Source: Nonomuraea maritima
GTDB taxonomy: Bacteria > Actinomycetota > Actinomycetes > Streptosporangiales > Streptosporangiaceae
Direction: 5' to 3'
DNA length: 64,000 nt
Assembly: GCF_900100395.1 (NCBI RefSeq)
Contig: NZ_FNFB01000007.1
Coordinates: forward strand, 124,001 to 188,000
In this document: positions 17,551 through 26,323 of the stretch, piece after piece
Layout: each line of letters starts with the position of its first letter
Numbering within the stretch: the stretch's first letter is position 1
Made by a program: the position numbers and the translations under genes
Notes under the pieces: model-generated
Database searches by the model: none
Seen by the model: only the letters and a program-made list of their open reading frames with translations
What the model was told of the DNA's origin: nothing

Positions 17551-18623
17551 GACAGGCGTCTCCGTAGCCACCGGAAGGAGAACCAGGTGAGGCCGAGGGT
17601 GAGCAGGGCGTAGATCCCGGTCTCGATCCACTGCAGGGGCCAGAAGCGTTCGAGGGGCTGGTAGGTCGCCTGCTGCCGGTAACCGAGCCGGTTGATCTCG
17701 ACGACGCACACATTGGCGTTCGGCGGTCCTGTGGCCGGTGCGCAGGGTCCCGACGTCGTGGAGACCGGGATGGCCCGCGCGATGGTCGCCGACGGCCCCG
17801 ACGATCGCTCGGTGCCGGCGATCGTCCGTCCGGACGGATCGAGCAGTTCGCTGGTCAGGACCCAGGCGCCCGGGTGGCCGGGAACGGCCGAGGTCCGCAG
17901 GAACACCTCCACAGGCCCACCTCCCCGAGGCAGATGGAACGCGTCCACGTTCTCCCGGTTGAGCTGGAAGGTCCCGGTGACCGGGGGCATGAGGTGGGGC
18001 CGGACCAGCAGCGGCATGGCGATCTGCACCGCGGCGAAGACGGCCAGGGTGAGGACCATCGCCGGCAGCGTGCGGCGCACCAGGATGCCCACGGTCACGC
18101 CCAGGACGAACGCGAAGGCCGCGTACCCGATGGGGGCGATGCCGCGCGCGCTGAACACCAGGGGAGACATCTGGGCCAGCTCGGGAATGGCTGACCTGTC
18201 CAGGGGGCCGGACCACCAGGTCACCACGAGGCCGCAGACGCCGGCGGCGGCCGTGGCCATGAGGCCGATGATCGCGAGCTTGACCGCGAGCCAGCGGCGG
18301 CGGGTGACGCTCTGGTTCCACACCAGCAGGTGGGTGCCCGCCTCCAGCTCGCGGGTGACCAACGGCGCGCCCCAGAAGAGCCCGACCAGCGCCGGCAGGA
18401 TCAGCACGACGAGGGTGAGGGCGAGGAAGGCGAGCTGGTGGTCGTCGAAGAAGCGGTCGAAGAACTCGTGGCAGGTGCCGTCGTTGACGCAGCCGGCGAT
18501 CCCGGCGGCGTAGCGGTCGGCCAGGCCAGGGCCGGTCAGGGCCAGCACCGCCGTGAGGACGACGAGGGCGGCGGCCGTCATCGCGGCCGAGCCGCGGAAC
18601 TGGCGCCAGGTCAGCCAGGTCAT
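17547..18623 (-). CDS. ABC transporter permease (ABC-2-like)
   Basis: The product has 358 residues. The N-terminus MTWLTWRQFRGSAAMTAAAL is typical of actinobacterial permeases paired with YtrA-type GntR regulators. About six membrane helices are visible, with a large extracytoplasmic loop near residues 225-310 that carries several cysteines (GPCAPATGP, NVCVVEINR). It partners the overlapping ATPase gene upstream (4-base overlap) and overlaps the S41 gene downstream. The transported compound is unknown; export of a peptide or lipid is usual for the type. Confidence 0.88.
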   Translation of the reverse strand: MTWLTWRQFRGSAAMTAAALVVLTAVLALTGPGLADRYAAGIAGCVNDGTCHEFFDRFFDDHQLAFLALTLVVLILPALVGLFWGAPLVTRELEAGTHLLVWNQSVTRRRWLAVKLAIIGLMATAAAGVCGLVVTWWSGPLDRSAIPELAQMSPLVFSARGIAPIGYAAFAFVLGVTVGILVRRTLPAMVLTLAVFAAVQIAMPLLVRPHLMPPVTGTFQLNRENVDAFHLPRGGGPVEVFLRTSAVPGHPGAWVLTSELLDPSGRTIAGTERSSGPSATIARAIPVSTTSGPCAPATGPPNANVCVVEINRLGYRQQATYQPLERFWPLQWIETGIYALLTLGLTWFSFRWLRRRLS

Positions 18624-19510
18624 CGCCGCACCTCCAGGACGTCACGCCGGGGCTGCTCGGGGCGCCGGTCCATGTGGGCGAGGACGAGGTCCTCCAGGCT
18701 CAGCGCGGTGACCGTCCAGGCGGGGTCGTGGATCGGGGCGTCGGTGCGGATCACGTACGTGCTCTGCCGCTCGGTGTGGCGGGCGGAGACCACGTGCTGG
18801 TCTGCGGGGAGCCGGTCGGGATCGCGGCGCGGGCCGGTGAGGCGGTGGTGGGAGGCGAGCAACCGGTCGAGCTCGCCGGCGATCCGTACGCGGGAGTCGA
18901 CGAGCACGATCAGGTAGTCGCAGACCCGTTCCAGGTCGGAGACGAGGTGGGAGGAGAGCAGCACGCTCAGCCGGTGCTCGGCGGTGGCCTCCATGAGCGC
19001 CTGCAGGAACTCGCGGCGGGCGAGCGGGTCGAGCGAGGCGACTGGTTCGTCCAGGATCAGCAGTTCGGGCCGCTTGGCCAGGCCCAGGGTGAGGGCGAGC
19101 TGGGCGCGCTGTCCGCCCGACAGCTTGCCCACGCGCTGTGTGGGGACGAGGCCGACCTGCGCGATCCGTTCGCGCGCGAGGGCGGCGTCCCAGCGGGGGT
19201 TGAGCCGTGCCCCTAACCGCAGATGCTCGGCGACGGTCAGCCCCGCGTAGAGGGGGGTGTCCTGGGCGACGAACCCGACCCTGGCGAGCTGCGCGGGAGT
19301 GCTCCCCGGCCGTCCGCCGAGCACGGTGACGTCGCCCGTGGTCGGTTCGAGCTGGCCGCAGGCCAGTTTCAGCAGGGTGGTCTTGCCGGCTCCGTTCGGC
19401 CCGACCAGGCCGACGACGTGGCCGGCCGGGATGTCGATGGTGCAGTCGCGCAACGCCCAGTGTCTGCCGAACTTCTTGCCGAGGCTCCGGGCTTCCAGGA
19501 CAGCGGTCAC
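18620..19510 (-). CDS. ABC transporter ATP-binding protein
   Basis: The product has 296 residues from GTG at 19510, which overlaps the gntR stop. All ATPase motifs are present: Walker A LVGPNGAGKTTLL, Q-loop VGFVAQDTP, signature KLSGGQRAQLALTLGLA, Walker B ELLILDEPVASLDP, and H-loop LLSSHL. After residue 220 a short, less conserved regulatory tail follows. It energises the permease encoded directly downstream. The set GntR-ATPase-permease resembles Bacillus ytr and similar antibiotic-responsive exporters. Confidence 0.92.
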   Translation of the reverse strand: MTAVLEARSLGKKFGRHWALRDCTIDIPAGHVVGLVGPNGAGKTTLLKLACGQLEPTTGDVTVLGGRPGSTPAQLARVGFVAQDTPLYAGLTVAEHLRLGARLNPRWDAALARERIAQVGLVPTQRVGKLSGGQRAQLALTLGLAKRPELLILDEPVASLDPLARREFLQALMEATAEHRLSVLLSSHLVSDLERVCDYLIVLVDSRVRIAGELDRLLASHHRLTGPRRDPDRLPADQHVVSARHTERQSTYVIRTDAPIHDPAWTVTALSLEDLVLAHMDRRPEQPRRDVLEVRR

Positions 19511-19899
19511 GCTATGTCCTCCTGTGCGGCGGTCCGAAAGGTGGTCATGAACAGGGCCTCGATGCTCTCGTCGTCTAGACCGGCCCGGCGGGCCTTGGCC
19601 AGCCAGCGCCGCAGCTCCAGGCGCAGTGGCCCGTGCGCGGCCAGGGAGGTGTGGGTGAGCGTCGCCGTCACGAACGTCCCCACCCCCGGCCGGGCGGCGA
19701 CCAGGCCCTCGTGCTCGAGCTCCCGGTAGGCCTTGAGGACGGTGTTGGCGTTGATCGCCAGGTGCGCCACGACCTCCTTGATGGTCGGCAGCTGGTCGCC
19801 CTCGCGCAGCACGCCGAGCCGGAGCGCGTGCCGTACCTGCTGGACCAGCTGCTGGTACGGCGAGAGACCGGACCGGGCATCCAGGTGGAACTCGATCAC
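19507..19899 (-). CDS. GntR-family regulator, YtrA subfamily
   Basis: The product has 130 residues, the small size of the YtrA subfamily. It begins at GTG 19899 with GGAG 7 bases upstream. The winged helix spans residues 8-75 (LSPYQQLVQQVRHALRLGVL, then LPTIKEVVAHLAINANTVLK). A short dimerisation tail replaces the large effector domain of other GntR proteins. YtrA regulators typically repress their own ABC operon and release in response to membrane or envelope stress. It is the first gene of the operon, and an inverted repeat lies directly upstream. Confidence 0.9.
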   Translation of the reverse strand: MIEFHLDARSGLSPYQQLVQQVRHALRLGVLREGDQLPTIKEVVAHLAINANTVLKAYRELEHEGLVAARPGVGTFVTATLTHTSLAAHGPLRLELRRWLAKARRAGLDDESIEALFMTTFRTAAQEDIA

Positions 19900-19912
19900 G
19901 ACAACTCCATTT

Positions 19913-19936
19913 ATCTAGCTTCATAGGACAATAGAT
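19913..19936. promoter_or_regulatory. candidate operator/promoter of the GntR-ABC operon
   Basis: An inverted repeat ATCTA-N14-TAGAT lies 14-37 bases upstream of the gntR start, in an AT-rich island (19905-19965) that stands out from the GC-rich surroundings. That is where a YtrA-type autorepressor would bind. The exact promoter boxes are not clear. Confidence 0.45.
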
Positions 19937-20121
19937 TTTTACATGTATGTCGGAGATAAAAAAGGCAGCCGGCTCGGGTGATCTTCCGTCAGGGTTCATC
20001 GGGTGATCGCGAAGGCGTCACCGGCGCGTCGGGAACGATCTCTTGAATCATGTGTCGCCCATGATCGACCTGGGCGCACACGGGGGGATCGCCTCCGTGT
20101 CTCCTTTGACCTGAGGTACCG
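19937..20121. other. intergenic region between the divergent gntR operon and the phosphodiester glycosidase gene
   Basis: The AT-rich island continues to about 19965. The remaining stretch up to the ATG at 20122 is GC-rich, with a GAGG ribosome-binding site about 6 bases before that start. I see no hairpin long enough to call a terminator or riboswitch. Confidence 0.35.
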
Positions 20122-23100
20122 ATGAAAGTGATGGTCCTGAACCATCGGCACATGACGCCCATGGTGGCGGCGCTCGCGACCGCCGCCACGCTGGCGGTCT
20201 CACCCGCCGCCGCGTACGCGGACAGCCCATCCGCGCCGGTCACCGGCGGGATCCCCCTGATCAACACGACCGAGCGGATCGGTCCGGGAATCTCCCTGCA
20301 GCACGTCAAGGCGCTCGACCAGAAGGGCTGGTACGACGCCAACTTCCTGACCGTCGACCTGTCCGACCGCGCCGTGAGCACGGACCTGCTGACCGCGGGA
20401 CCGGTCGCCTTCGGCGGCCCGCTCAGCGAGGCCGCCAACAAGGCCGGCGCCGTCGCGGGCGTCAACGGCGAGTTCTTCGACATCGGCAACTCCAACGCGG
20501 CGCTCGGCGGCGAGGTGCAGAACGGGCAGCTGGTCAAGTCCCCCGACATCAGCGGCCGCCAGCACGTCGGCGTCGGCAGCGACGGCATCGCCAAACTCGT
20601 GGACCTCACGCTCGACGCCAGTGCGAACTTCGCGGGCGCCGACCACAAGGTCCTGTCGATCAACGCGGCGAACGGCGGCGGCGTCCCGGAGGACGGCCTG
20701 ATCGCGTTCACCTCCGCGTGGGGCGACTACAGCCGCAACCGCGGCATGACGAACGTGCCCGCCGACCAGATCGCCGAGGTCCTGGTCCAGAACGGCGCCG
20801 TCGTGTCGGTCACCCAGAACGGCCCCGCCGGCTCCGGCGCGATCCCGGCCGACGGGTTCGTGCTCGTCGGCCGCGGCGCCGCCGCCACCGCCCTGCGCGC
20901 GCTCCAGCCCGGCGACCCGGTCGCCCTCCGCTACGAGCTCGCCGACGCCGTCGCCAGGACGATGAAGTTCGCGCTCGGCCACGGCGGCACCGTCGTCACC
21001 GGCGGCAAGGTCGTCCCCGGTCTCGACACCTCGATCGCCCCGCGCACCGCGCTCGGCTTCAAGGACGGCGGCCGCACGCTCGTCCTCGCCACCTGGGACG
21101 GCCCGGGCGGCACCGGCAAGGGCGGCGTCGGCATCGACAGGGAGGCCCGCGACCTCGTCGCCCTGGGCGTGGAGACCGCGGTCAACCTCGACGGCGGCGG
21201 CTCGACCACGATGGTCGCCCGCGCGCTCGGCGAGTCCGTGACGACCGTCCGCAACGTCCCGTCGGACGGGCACGAGCGCAACGACCCGAACGGCGTCGGC
21301 GTGTTCGTCTCCAAGGGCGACGGCAAGCTGCACGAGCTCCTCGTCAAGCCCGCGCCGGGCGCCGCGGCGGCCGACGGCGGCGTGAAGGTCTTCCCCGGCC
21401 TGCGCCGCGAGTTCGTCGTGCAGGGCCTCGACGACCACCAGACCCCGGTGGCCGTCGACCCGAAGTCGGTGCGCTGGTCGGCGCAAGGCGCCTCCGTCAA
21501 GGACGGCACGCTCACCGCGAAGTCGAACCCGCGTGACGAGATCAAGGTCGACGTGAAGTCGGGCCACGAGAAGGCGAGGACCACGGTCACCGTCCTCGGC
21601 CCCCTCGACAGCGTCGAGCTGTCGTCCCAGCGCCTGTCGATCGCCGACGCCACGCCGCAGAACGCGGTCTCCGTCTCTGTGACCGGCCGCGACGCCGAGG
21701 GCTACACCGCGCCGATCGACCCGCGCGACCTCACGCTCGACTACGACCACGGCGTCGTCGACATCCAGCCCGTGGACGGCCGGCTGCGGATCACGCCGCT
21801 CACCGCCGCCGCGACCATCCTCACGGTGTCGGTCGCCGGCACGTCGGTGCAGCTGCCGATCACGGTCGGCGTGCAGACCACGACGGTCTACGACTTCGAC
21901 GACGACGTGCTCGCCCACTGGCGCAACAACAGCACCGCTGCCACCACGTTCTCCGCCGACCCCGACGGGCTGCGGATCGACTTCGGCGCGATGCGCAACG
22001 TGGGCGTCGTGGCGGCGTCCGCGGCCCAGCGCATCGCGGTGCCCGGCCAGCCGCTGCGGGTGCGGATGCGGCTCAAGTCGAGCATCGGCGTGCCGGACGG
22101 CCTGACCTACCTGGCCTTCTACGACGGCAACGGCAAGAGCTCAGGCGTCTACGGCAGCGCCCTGACCCCGAGCGACGACTGGCAGTACGCCACGTTCCCC
22201 CTGCCGGCGAACACCGTGTTCCCGATCTCCGTCTCCGGTTTCCAGGGCATCAACACGAGCACCGCCCAGCAGAAGGCCGGCACGTTCGTCCTGGACCGGA
22301 TCGAGGCCGACGTCCCGACGGCGATCGACCTGCCCGCCCAGCCCGACCTGCGGCCCGACCCGCTCATCTCCGACGACGCCGCCCTGATCGACGGCCACGA
22401 CACCTGGCGCTTCGCCACGCTGTCGGACGTGCAGTTCACCGCGGACAACCCGGCGCTGACCCAGGTCGCGACGGCCGCCATCAAGCGGATCCGCACGACG
22501 AAGCCGGACCTGATCGTCCTCAACGGCGACGTCACCGACCGCGGCCTGCCGCAGGACCTCGCGCTCGCCCGCCAGGTGCTCACCGACGCCGGGTGCGACC
22601 TCGTGCCCGTCGGCGAGGAGCCGTCGAAGAACAGCACGCCGGACCCGAAGGCCACGTCGATCCCGTGCTACTACGTGCCGGGCAACCACGAGTCGTACGG
22701 TCTGAACAACACCCAGTCCGACCTGACGAACTTCGTGGGCGAGTTCGGACAGCCGTACCGGACGTTCGACCACAAGGGCACCCGGTTCATCCTGCTCGCC
22801 AGCTCCCTCGGGTCGCTGCGCGCGACGTCGTGGGACCAGTTCGCGATGCTGCAGCAGGCGCTCGCCGACGCCAAGAAGGACAAGTCGGTGCACAACGTGC
22901 TGGTGTTCGCCCACCACCCGGTGGACGACCCCGCCGAGGCCAAGTCCAGCCAGCTCGGTGACCGCGACGAGGTCAAGCTGATCGAGAACCTGCTGACGGA
23001 CTTCCGCGACTCCACGGGCAAGGGCGCCGCGATGTTCGGCTCGCACGCCCAGATCGCGAACGTCCACCGCGTCGAGGGCGTCCCGTACATGGTGCTGCCG

Positions 23101-23592
23101 TCCTCCGGCAAGGACCCGTACGGCACCCCCGACCGCGGCGGCTTCACCGGCTGGGTCGACTGGGCCGTCGACCCGCGCCAGGACGCCGACGAGCAGTGGA
23201 TCGAGGCCGAGGTGCGCGCCTTCGCGCAGTCCGCCACGATCGACGCGCCCGACTCGCTCAAGGTGGGCGAGACGGCGCAGGTGTCCGGCAGCATCGTGCA
23301 GCCGCAGGGCGTCGAGGCGGGCACCCGGGTGGTGCCGCTGCGGTACCCGATGTCGGTCGACTGGAGCGGCTCGTCCGACCTGGCCATCGGCAGCGGCGAC
23401 AAGGCCGCCGACAAGGCCCGCGCCAAGGGCAAGGTCGCGATCTTCGACCCGCGGACCCGTACGCTCACCGCGCTCAACCGCGGCACGGTGACCCTGACGG
23501 TGACGAACGAGTCGATGCGCGCCTACACCGACGACAGCTCGCTCGCGCCGATCACCACGTCGAGGACCATCGAGGTCCTGCGCAAGAAGTAG
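20122..23592 (+). CDS. secreted phosphodiester glycosidase / metallophosphoesterase fusion
   Basis: The product has 1156 residues and a Sec signal ending near SPAAAYADS (residue ~35). Residues ~90-400 form a phosphodiester glycosidase (NAGPA, formerly DUF2233) domain (AVAGVNGEFFDIGNSNAALG, and the signature AVNLDGGGSTTMVARALGES). Beta-sandwich linkers follow, with a carbohydrate-binding-like region near 590-730 (TVYDFDDDVLAHWRNNSTAA). Residues ~765-1020 form a calcineurin-like phosphoesterase with metal motifs TLSDVQFTADN, VLNGDVTDRG, YVPGNHESYG, VFAHHPVDD and GSHAQIANVH. A role in cleaving sugar-phosphate diesters of wall polymers and removing the phosphate is plausible but inferred. It is monocistronic, ending in a strong terminator. 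Confidence 0.9.
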   Translation: MKVMVLNHRHMTPMVAALATAATLAVSPAAAYADSPSAPVTGGIPLINTTERIGPGISLQHVKALDQKGWYDANFLTVDLSDRAVSTDLLTAGPVAFGGPLSEAANKAGAVAGVNGEFFDIGNSNAALGGEVQNGQLVKSPDISGRQHVGVGSDGIAKLVDLTLDASANFAGADHKVLSINAANGGGVPEDGLIAFTSAWGDYSRNRGMTNVPADQIAEVLVQNGAVVSVTQNGPAGSGAIPADGFVLVGRGAAATALRALQPGDPVALRYELADAVARTMKFALGHGGTVVTGGKVVPGLDTSIAPRTALGFKDGGRTLVLATWDGPGGTGKGGVGIDREARDLVALGVETAVNLDGGGSTTMVARALGESVTTVRNVPSDGHERNDPNGVGVFVSKGDGKLHELLVKPAPGAAAADGGVKVFPGLRREFVVQGLDDHQTPVAVDPKSVRWSAQGASVKDGTLTAKSNPRDEIKVDVKSGHEKARTTVTVLGPLDSVELSSQRLSIADATPQNAVSVSVTGRDAEGYTAPIDPRDLTLDYDHGVVDIQPVDGRLRITPLTAAATILTVSVAGTSVQLPITVGVQTTTVYDFDDDVLAHWRNNSTAATTFSADPDGLRIDFGAMRNVGVVAASAAQRIAVPGQPLRVRMRLKSSIGVPDGLTYLAFYDGNGKSSGVYGSALTPSDDWQYATFPLPANTVFPISVSGFQGINTSTAQQKAGTFVLDRIEADVPTAIDLPAQPDLRPDPLISDDAALIDGHDTWRFATLSDVQFTADNPALTQVATAAIKRIRTTKPDLIVLNGDVTDRGLPQDLALARQVLTDAGCDLVPVGEEPSKNSTPDPKATSIPCYYVPGNHESYGLNNTQSDLTNFVGEFGQPYRTFDHKGTRFILLASSLGSLRATSWDQFAMLQQALADAKKDKSVHNVLVFAHHPVDDPAEAKSSQLGDRDEVKLIENLLTDFRDSTGKGAAMFGSHAQIANVHRVEGVPYMVLPSSGKDPYGTPDRGGFTGWVDWAVDPRQDADEQWIEAEVRAFAQSATIDAPDSLKVGETAQVSGSIVQPQGVEAGTRVVPLRYPMSVDWSGSSDLAIGSGDKAADKARAKGKVAIFDPRTRTLTALNRGTVTLTVTNESMRAYTDDSSLAPITTSRTIEVLRKK

Positions 23593-23602
23593 CCCGATCA
23601 GG

Positions 23603-23634
23603 CCGAGGGCGAGCACACACGTGCTCGCCCTCGG
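23603..23634. terminator. bidirectional hairpin terminator
   Basis: A perfect 14-bp stem (CCGAGGGCGAGCAC and its complement) closes a 4-base ACAC loop. It lies 11 bases after the stop of the phosphodiester glycosidase gene and 12 bases before the end of the convergent kinase gene, so it can serve both. Confidence 0.85.
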
Positions 23635-23645
23635 TGCTGTCCGGC

Positions 23646-24998
23646 TCAGGCCGGCACCTGGCGGTCGGCGGTGGGCAGACGCAGGACGAAGCGGGCGCCC
23701 CGGTCGCTGTCCTCGATGGTGAGGGTGCCGCCGTGCACCATGGCGATCTCCCGCGCGATGGCCAGCCCCAGCCCGGTGCCGTTCGCGTCGCGGGCGTACC
23801 CGGCGTCCAGCCGGGTGAAGCGGTCGAAGACCGCCTTCCTGTCCTCGGTCGCGATGCCGGCGCCGTCGTCGACGACCTCCACGACCGCCGCGGACGGGTC
23901 GCGCCGGACGCTGACGGAGATCTGCGAGGTCGCGTGCCGCTCGGCGTTGTCGAGCAGGTTGCCGAGCAGGCGGGCGATGCGCAGCCGGTCGCAGTCGATG
24001 ACGACGCTCTCCGGCAGGTCCTTGACGATCTTCTTGCGGTGTTCCCGGTGGTCCAGCTCGGTGGCGACCAGCCGGCGCAGGTCGGTGGGGTCGCTGTGCA
24101 GGGAGGTGCGCGCGTCCAGCTGGGCCAGGGAGAGCAGGTCGGTCACGAGCCGGTGCAGCCGCTCCACCGAGGACAGGACGGCCTCGGCCGTCCTCGGCCA
24201 GTCGGCGTCCTCCGGGTGCAGGAGGGCCTCCTCCAGCCGGGTCCGCATGGCGGTGACGGGAGTGCGCAGGTCGTGGGAGGCGTCGGCGGTGAAGCGCCGT
24301 TGCCGCGCGTACGCCTCCTCCAGGCGGTCGAGGGTGTCGTTCACGGTCTCCGCCAGGTACCTGATCTCCTCGTACTTCGCCGGGACGGGGACGCGGCGGC
24401 CGAGGTCGGTGGCGGTGATCTCGGCGAGTTCGGCCCGGATGGCGTTCACCGGGCTGATGGCCCTGGTGAGGTCGCGGTACGTCCACCCGGTCAGGATCGC
24501 GATGATCAGCACGGACACGCCGACGGCCAGCAGGAGCGAGGCGGTCTGGCCGTACCAGGGGATCGTCGGCACCGCGATGTAGAGCACCCAGGGCCCCTGC
24601 GGCTGGAACACGCGGTAGGAGAAGACGGTCATGCAGCCGTGCATCCCGGGCGGCGGGCACAGCACCCGTGCGGTGGTCACCTGCGTGTCGGGAGCGCGGA
24701 AGGAGGCGATCGGCGGCGCGCCGGCGAGGTTGCGGGTGGCCGCGACCACGTGGCCGCGGTCGTCCACGACCTGGATGCCCGAGACCTCACCGCTGTCCAG
24801 GATCTCCGGCAGCGGGCCCTGCCGGATGAGGGGGACGACCCGGTTCCACGCGTCGGTGACCTGGTTCTGGGCGGTGTCGGCCTGCTTGTAGCCGGCGAAG
24901 ATCAGGAACATGACGCTGACGACCGTGCACAGCAGCGTCGCGACGCCTCCGGTCGCCACCGTCCTGCGGCACCGGAACGACTGCCAGGACCACCCCAT
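23646..24998 (-). CDS. orphan sensor histidine kinase, HisKA type
   Basis: The product has 450 residues. One membrane helix lies at about 18-38 and another at about 173-195, with an extracytoplasmic sensor loop of roughly 130 residues between them that contains two cysteines (RVLCPPPGMHGCMTVFSY). A HAMP segment follows, then HisKA with the phospho-His in RRFTADASHDLRTPVTAMRT. The HATPase domain has the N box NLLDNAERHA and G boxes VVDDGAGIATED and GTGLGLAIARE. No response regulator gene adjoins it in this window, so it is an orphan or its partner lies elsewhere. Confidence 0.9.
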   Translation of the reverse strand: MGWSWQSFRCRRTVATGGVATLLCTVVSVMFLIFAGYKQADTAQNQVTDAWNRVVPLIRQGPLPEILDSGEVSGIQVVDDRGHVVAATRNLAGAPPIASFRAPDTQVTTARVLCPPPGMHGCMTVFSYRVFQPQGPWVLYIAVPTIPWYGQTASLLLAVGVSVLIIAILTGWTYRDLTRAISPVNAIRAELAEITATDLGRRVPVPAKYEEIRYLAETVNDTLDRLEEAYARQRRFTADASHDLRTPVTAMRTRLEEALLHPEDADWPRTAEAVLSSVERLHRLVTDLLSLAQLDARTSLHSDPTDLRRLVATELDHREHRKKIVKDLPESVVIDCDRLRIARLLGNLLDNAERHATSQISVSVRRDPSAAVVEVVDDGAGIATEDRKAVFDRFTRLDAGYARDANGTGLGLAIAREIAMVHGGTLTIEDSDRGARFVLRLPTADRQVPA

Positions 24999-25322
24999 GT
25001 CACTGACCCCGCGCCGGGCGACCTCCAGTGTCCGGGCCCGTACAGTGAGGCGCCGGCGACCGGCCGGCGTCGCGTGGTGGCAAACCGCGTGTCATGGAGT
25101 TCCGGCGTAGTCCCATATTCAGCCTTATATGCACTTTAAGTACTTTTAATCCTGTTTGCCGGAAATTAGTGGGCTCGTTATCGCGAGGTCACCGGCCCGG
25201 CCGCCTACGGCATCGGGCTTCCGTGCGCAGGAGTCCGGGCCGGCGTGCGCGGTATCACATCGGCGGGACCCCGAACACGCACAGGCCAGGACCCCGCACG
25301 GGGTCCTGGCCTGTACCGGGTG
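24999..25322. other. intergenic region upstream of the orphan kinase
   Basis: About 320 bp without a credible gene. An AT-rich stretch at 25115-25165 is the probable promoter zone of the kinase gene. The far end holds a strong hairpin (25281-25314) that ends the aromatic operon. The short frames here have no recognisable product. Confidence 0.4.
25281..25314 (-). terminator. hairpin terminator of the metF-lig operon
   Basis: A perfect 15-bp stem (ACAGGCCAGGACCCC and its complement) around a GCAC loop, 9 bases beyond the stop of the muconolactone-isomerase-like gene. Confidence 0.85.
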
Positions 25323-25607
25323 TTACCGCTGTTCCTGCGGGTGGGTGGCGAGGGGCTCGACGGAGACGTCCATCCACTTCCACATCGGCAGCGAGGTCAG
25401 CGCCTCGTGCAGCGCGGTCGGGTCGTCGGCCTCGTAGAGCCCGATGGTGGCGTTGCGCCCCGGCACCCGCCACAGCCGCTTCAGCACACCCGCCTCCCGC
25501 AACTCCATGGCCCGTTCCCGCTCGGCCTTGCGCAGCTGGTCGCGGACATCGTCCGGCACGTCGGCCGGCATCAGGTTCTCCGTACGCACCAGGAACTCCA
25601 TCAGCAT
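25323..25607 (-). CDS. muconolactone delta-isomerase-like protein
   Basis: The product has 94 residues, the size of CatC-type muconolactone isomerases. The start at ATG 25607 is supported by AAAGGGG; a second ATG lies at 25601. The sequence fits the ferredoxin-like CatC fold: MEFLVRTENLMPADVPDDVR, then RLWRVPGRNATIGLYEADDP, then LPMWKWMDVSVEPLATHP. It is the last gene of the metF-ligA-ligB operon. Its place in a 4,5-cleavage cluster rather than an ortho (catechol) one is unusual. It may shift a double bond in a ring-cleavage product such as 4-oxalomesaconate, but that is inference. Confidence 0.8.
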   Translation of the reverse strand: MLMEFLVRTENLMPADVPDDVRDQLRKAERERAMELREAGVLKRLWRVPGRNATIGLYEADDPTALHEALTSLPMWKWMDVSVEPLATHPQEQR

Positions 25608-25615
25608 TTCCCCTT

Positions 25616-26323
25616 TCACGACCCGTTGACGGCGAGCAGCAGTTCGGCGAGCTCCTTCGGCGCGGTCACCATGGCCTCGTGGCCCGTGGCGAGGTGGTGC
25701 ACCGGCCAGCCGCGCGCCGCGGCCCGCTCGGCGTGCGGCCGGAACACCCGCATCCAGTCCGTGCACTCCACGTACGCCGCCGGCACCTGCCCGGAGCCGT
25801 CCCGCAGCCGCAACGGCTCGGTGTAGGTGAGCCACGGGTGCGGCGTCAGGCGCGGCGAGAGCCACTCCAGGTCCGCCTCCTCCGTCACGCCGAGCACCGC
25901 CAGCGACCGTACGGGGATCAGCCAGCCGAAACCGGGACCGGCGACCGACTCCCGGTAGTGCCCGGCCACCGTCTCGGGCAGCAGGTCGATCGCCGCCTCC
26001 CCGTCGTCGCCCACGAACGCGTCGAGGTAGACGCGCCTGGCCAGCCGGTCCGGGACGCGGTCGGCGACGCCCGTGACGACCTGCCCGGCGTAGCTGTGCC
26101 CGACCAGCGTGACGTCGTGCAGGTCGTGCGCCTCGATCAGCGCCACCACGTCCTGGACGTGGGTGGACAGCCCCACCGAGGGATGCAGCAGGTGGGCGCG
26201 GTCGCTGACGCCGGTAAGCGTCGGCGCGTGCACCTCGTGGCCGGCCCGCAGCAGCGACGGGACCACCCGCCGCCACACCCAGCCGCCGTGCCAGGCGCCG
26301 TGCACCAGGACGAACGTGCTCAT
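25616..26323 (-). CDS. alpha/beta-fold hydrolase (salicylate esterase/MEST-like)
   Basis: The product has 235 residues from ATG at 26323, overlapping the ligB-like stop by ATGA. The core begins at the first residues: MSTFVLVHGAWHGGWVWRRV (oxyanion loop), nucleophile elbow TLVGHSYAGQVVTGVADRV, and catalytic histidine in HHLATGHEAMVTAPKELA. This cytoplasmic family includes small esterases of plant and bacterial aromatic esters. In this operon it could free phenolic acids from esters or open a pyrone lactone. Neither is shown by the sequence. Confidence 0.85.
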   Translation of the reverse strand: MSTFVLVHGAWHGGWVWRRVVPSLLRAGHEVHAPTLTGVSDRAHLLHPSVGLSTHVQDVVALIEAHDLHDVTLVGHSYAGQVVTGVADRVPDRLARRVYLDAFVGDDGEAAIDLLPETVAGHYRESVAGPGFGWLIPVRSLAVLGVTEEADLEWLSPRLTPHPWLTYTEPLRLRDGSGQVPAAYVECTDWMRVFRPHAERAAARGWPVHHLATGHEAMVTAPKELAELLLAVNGS

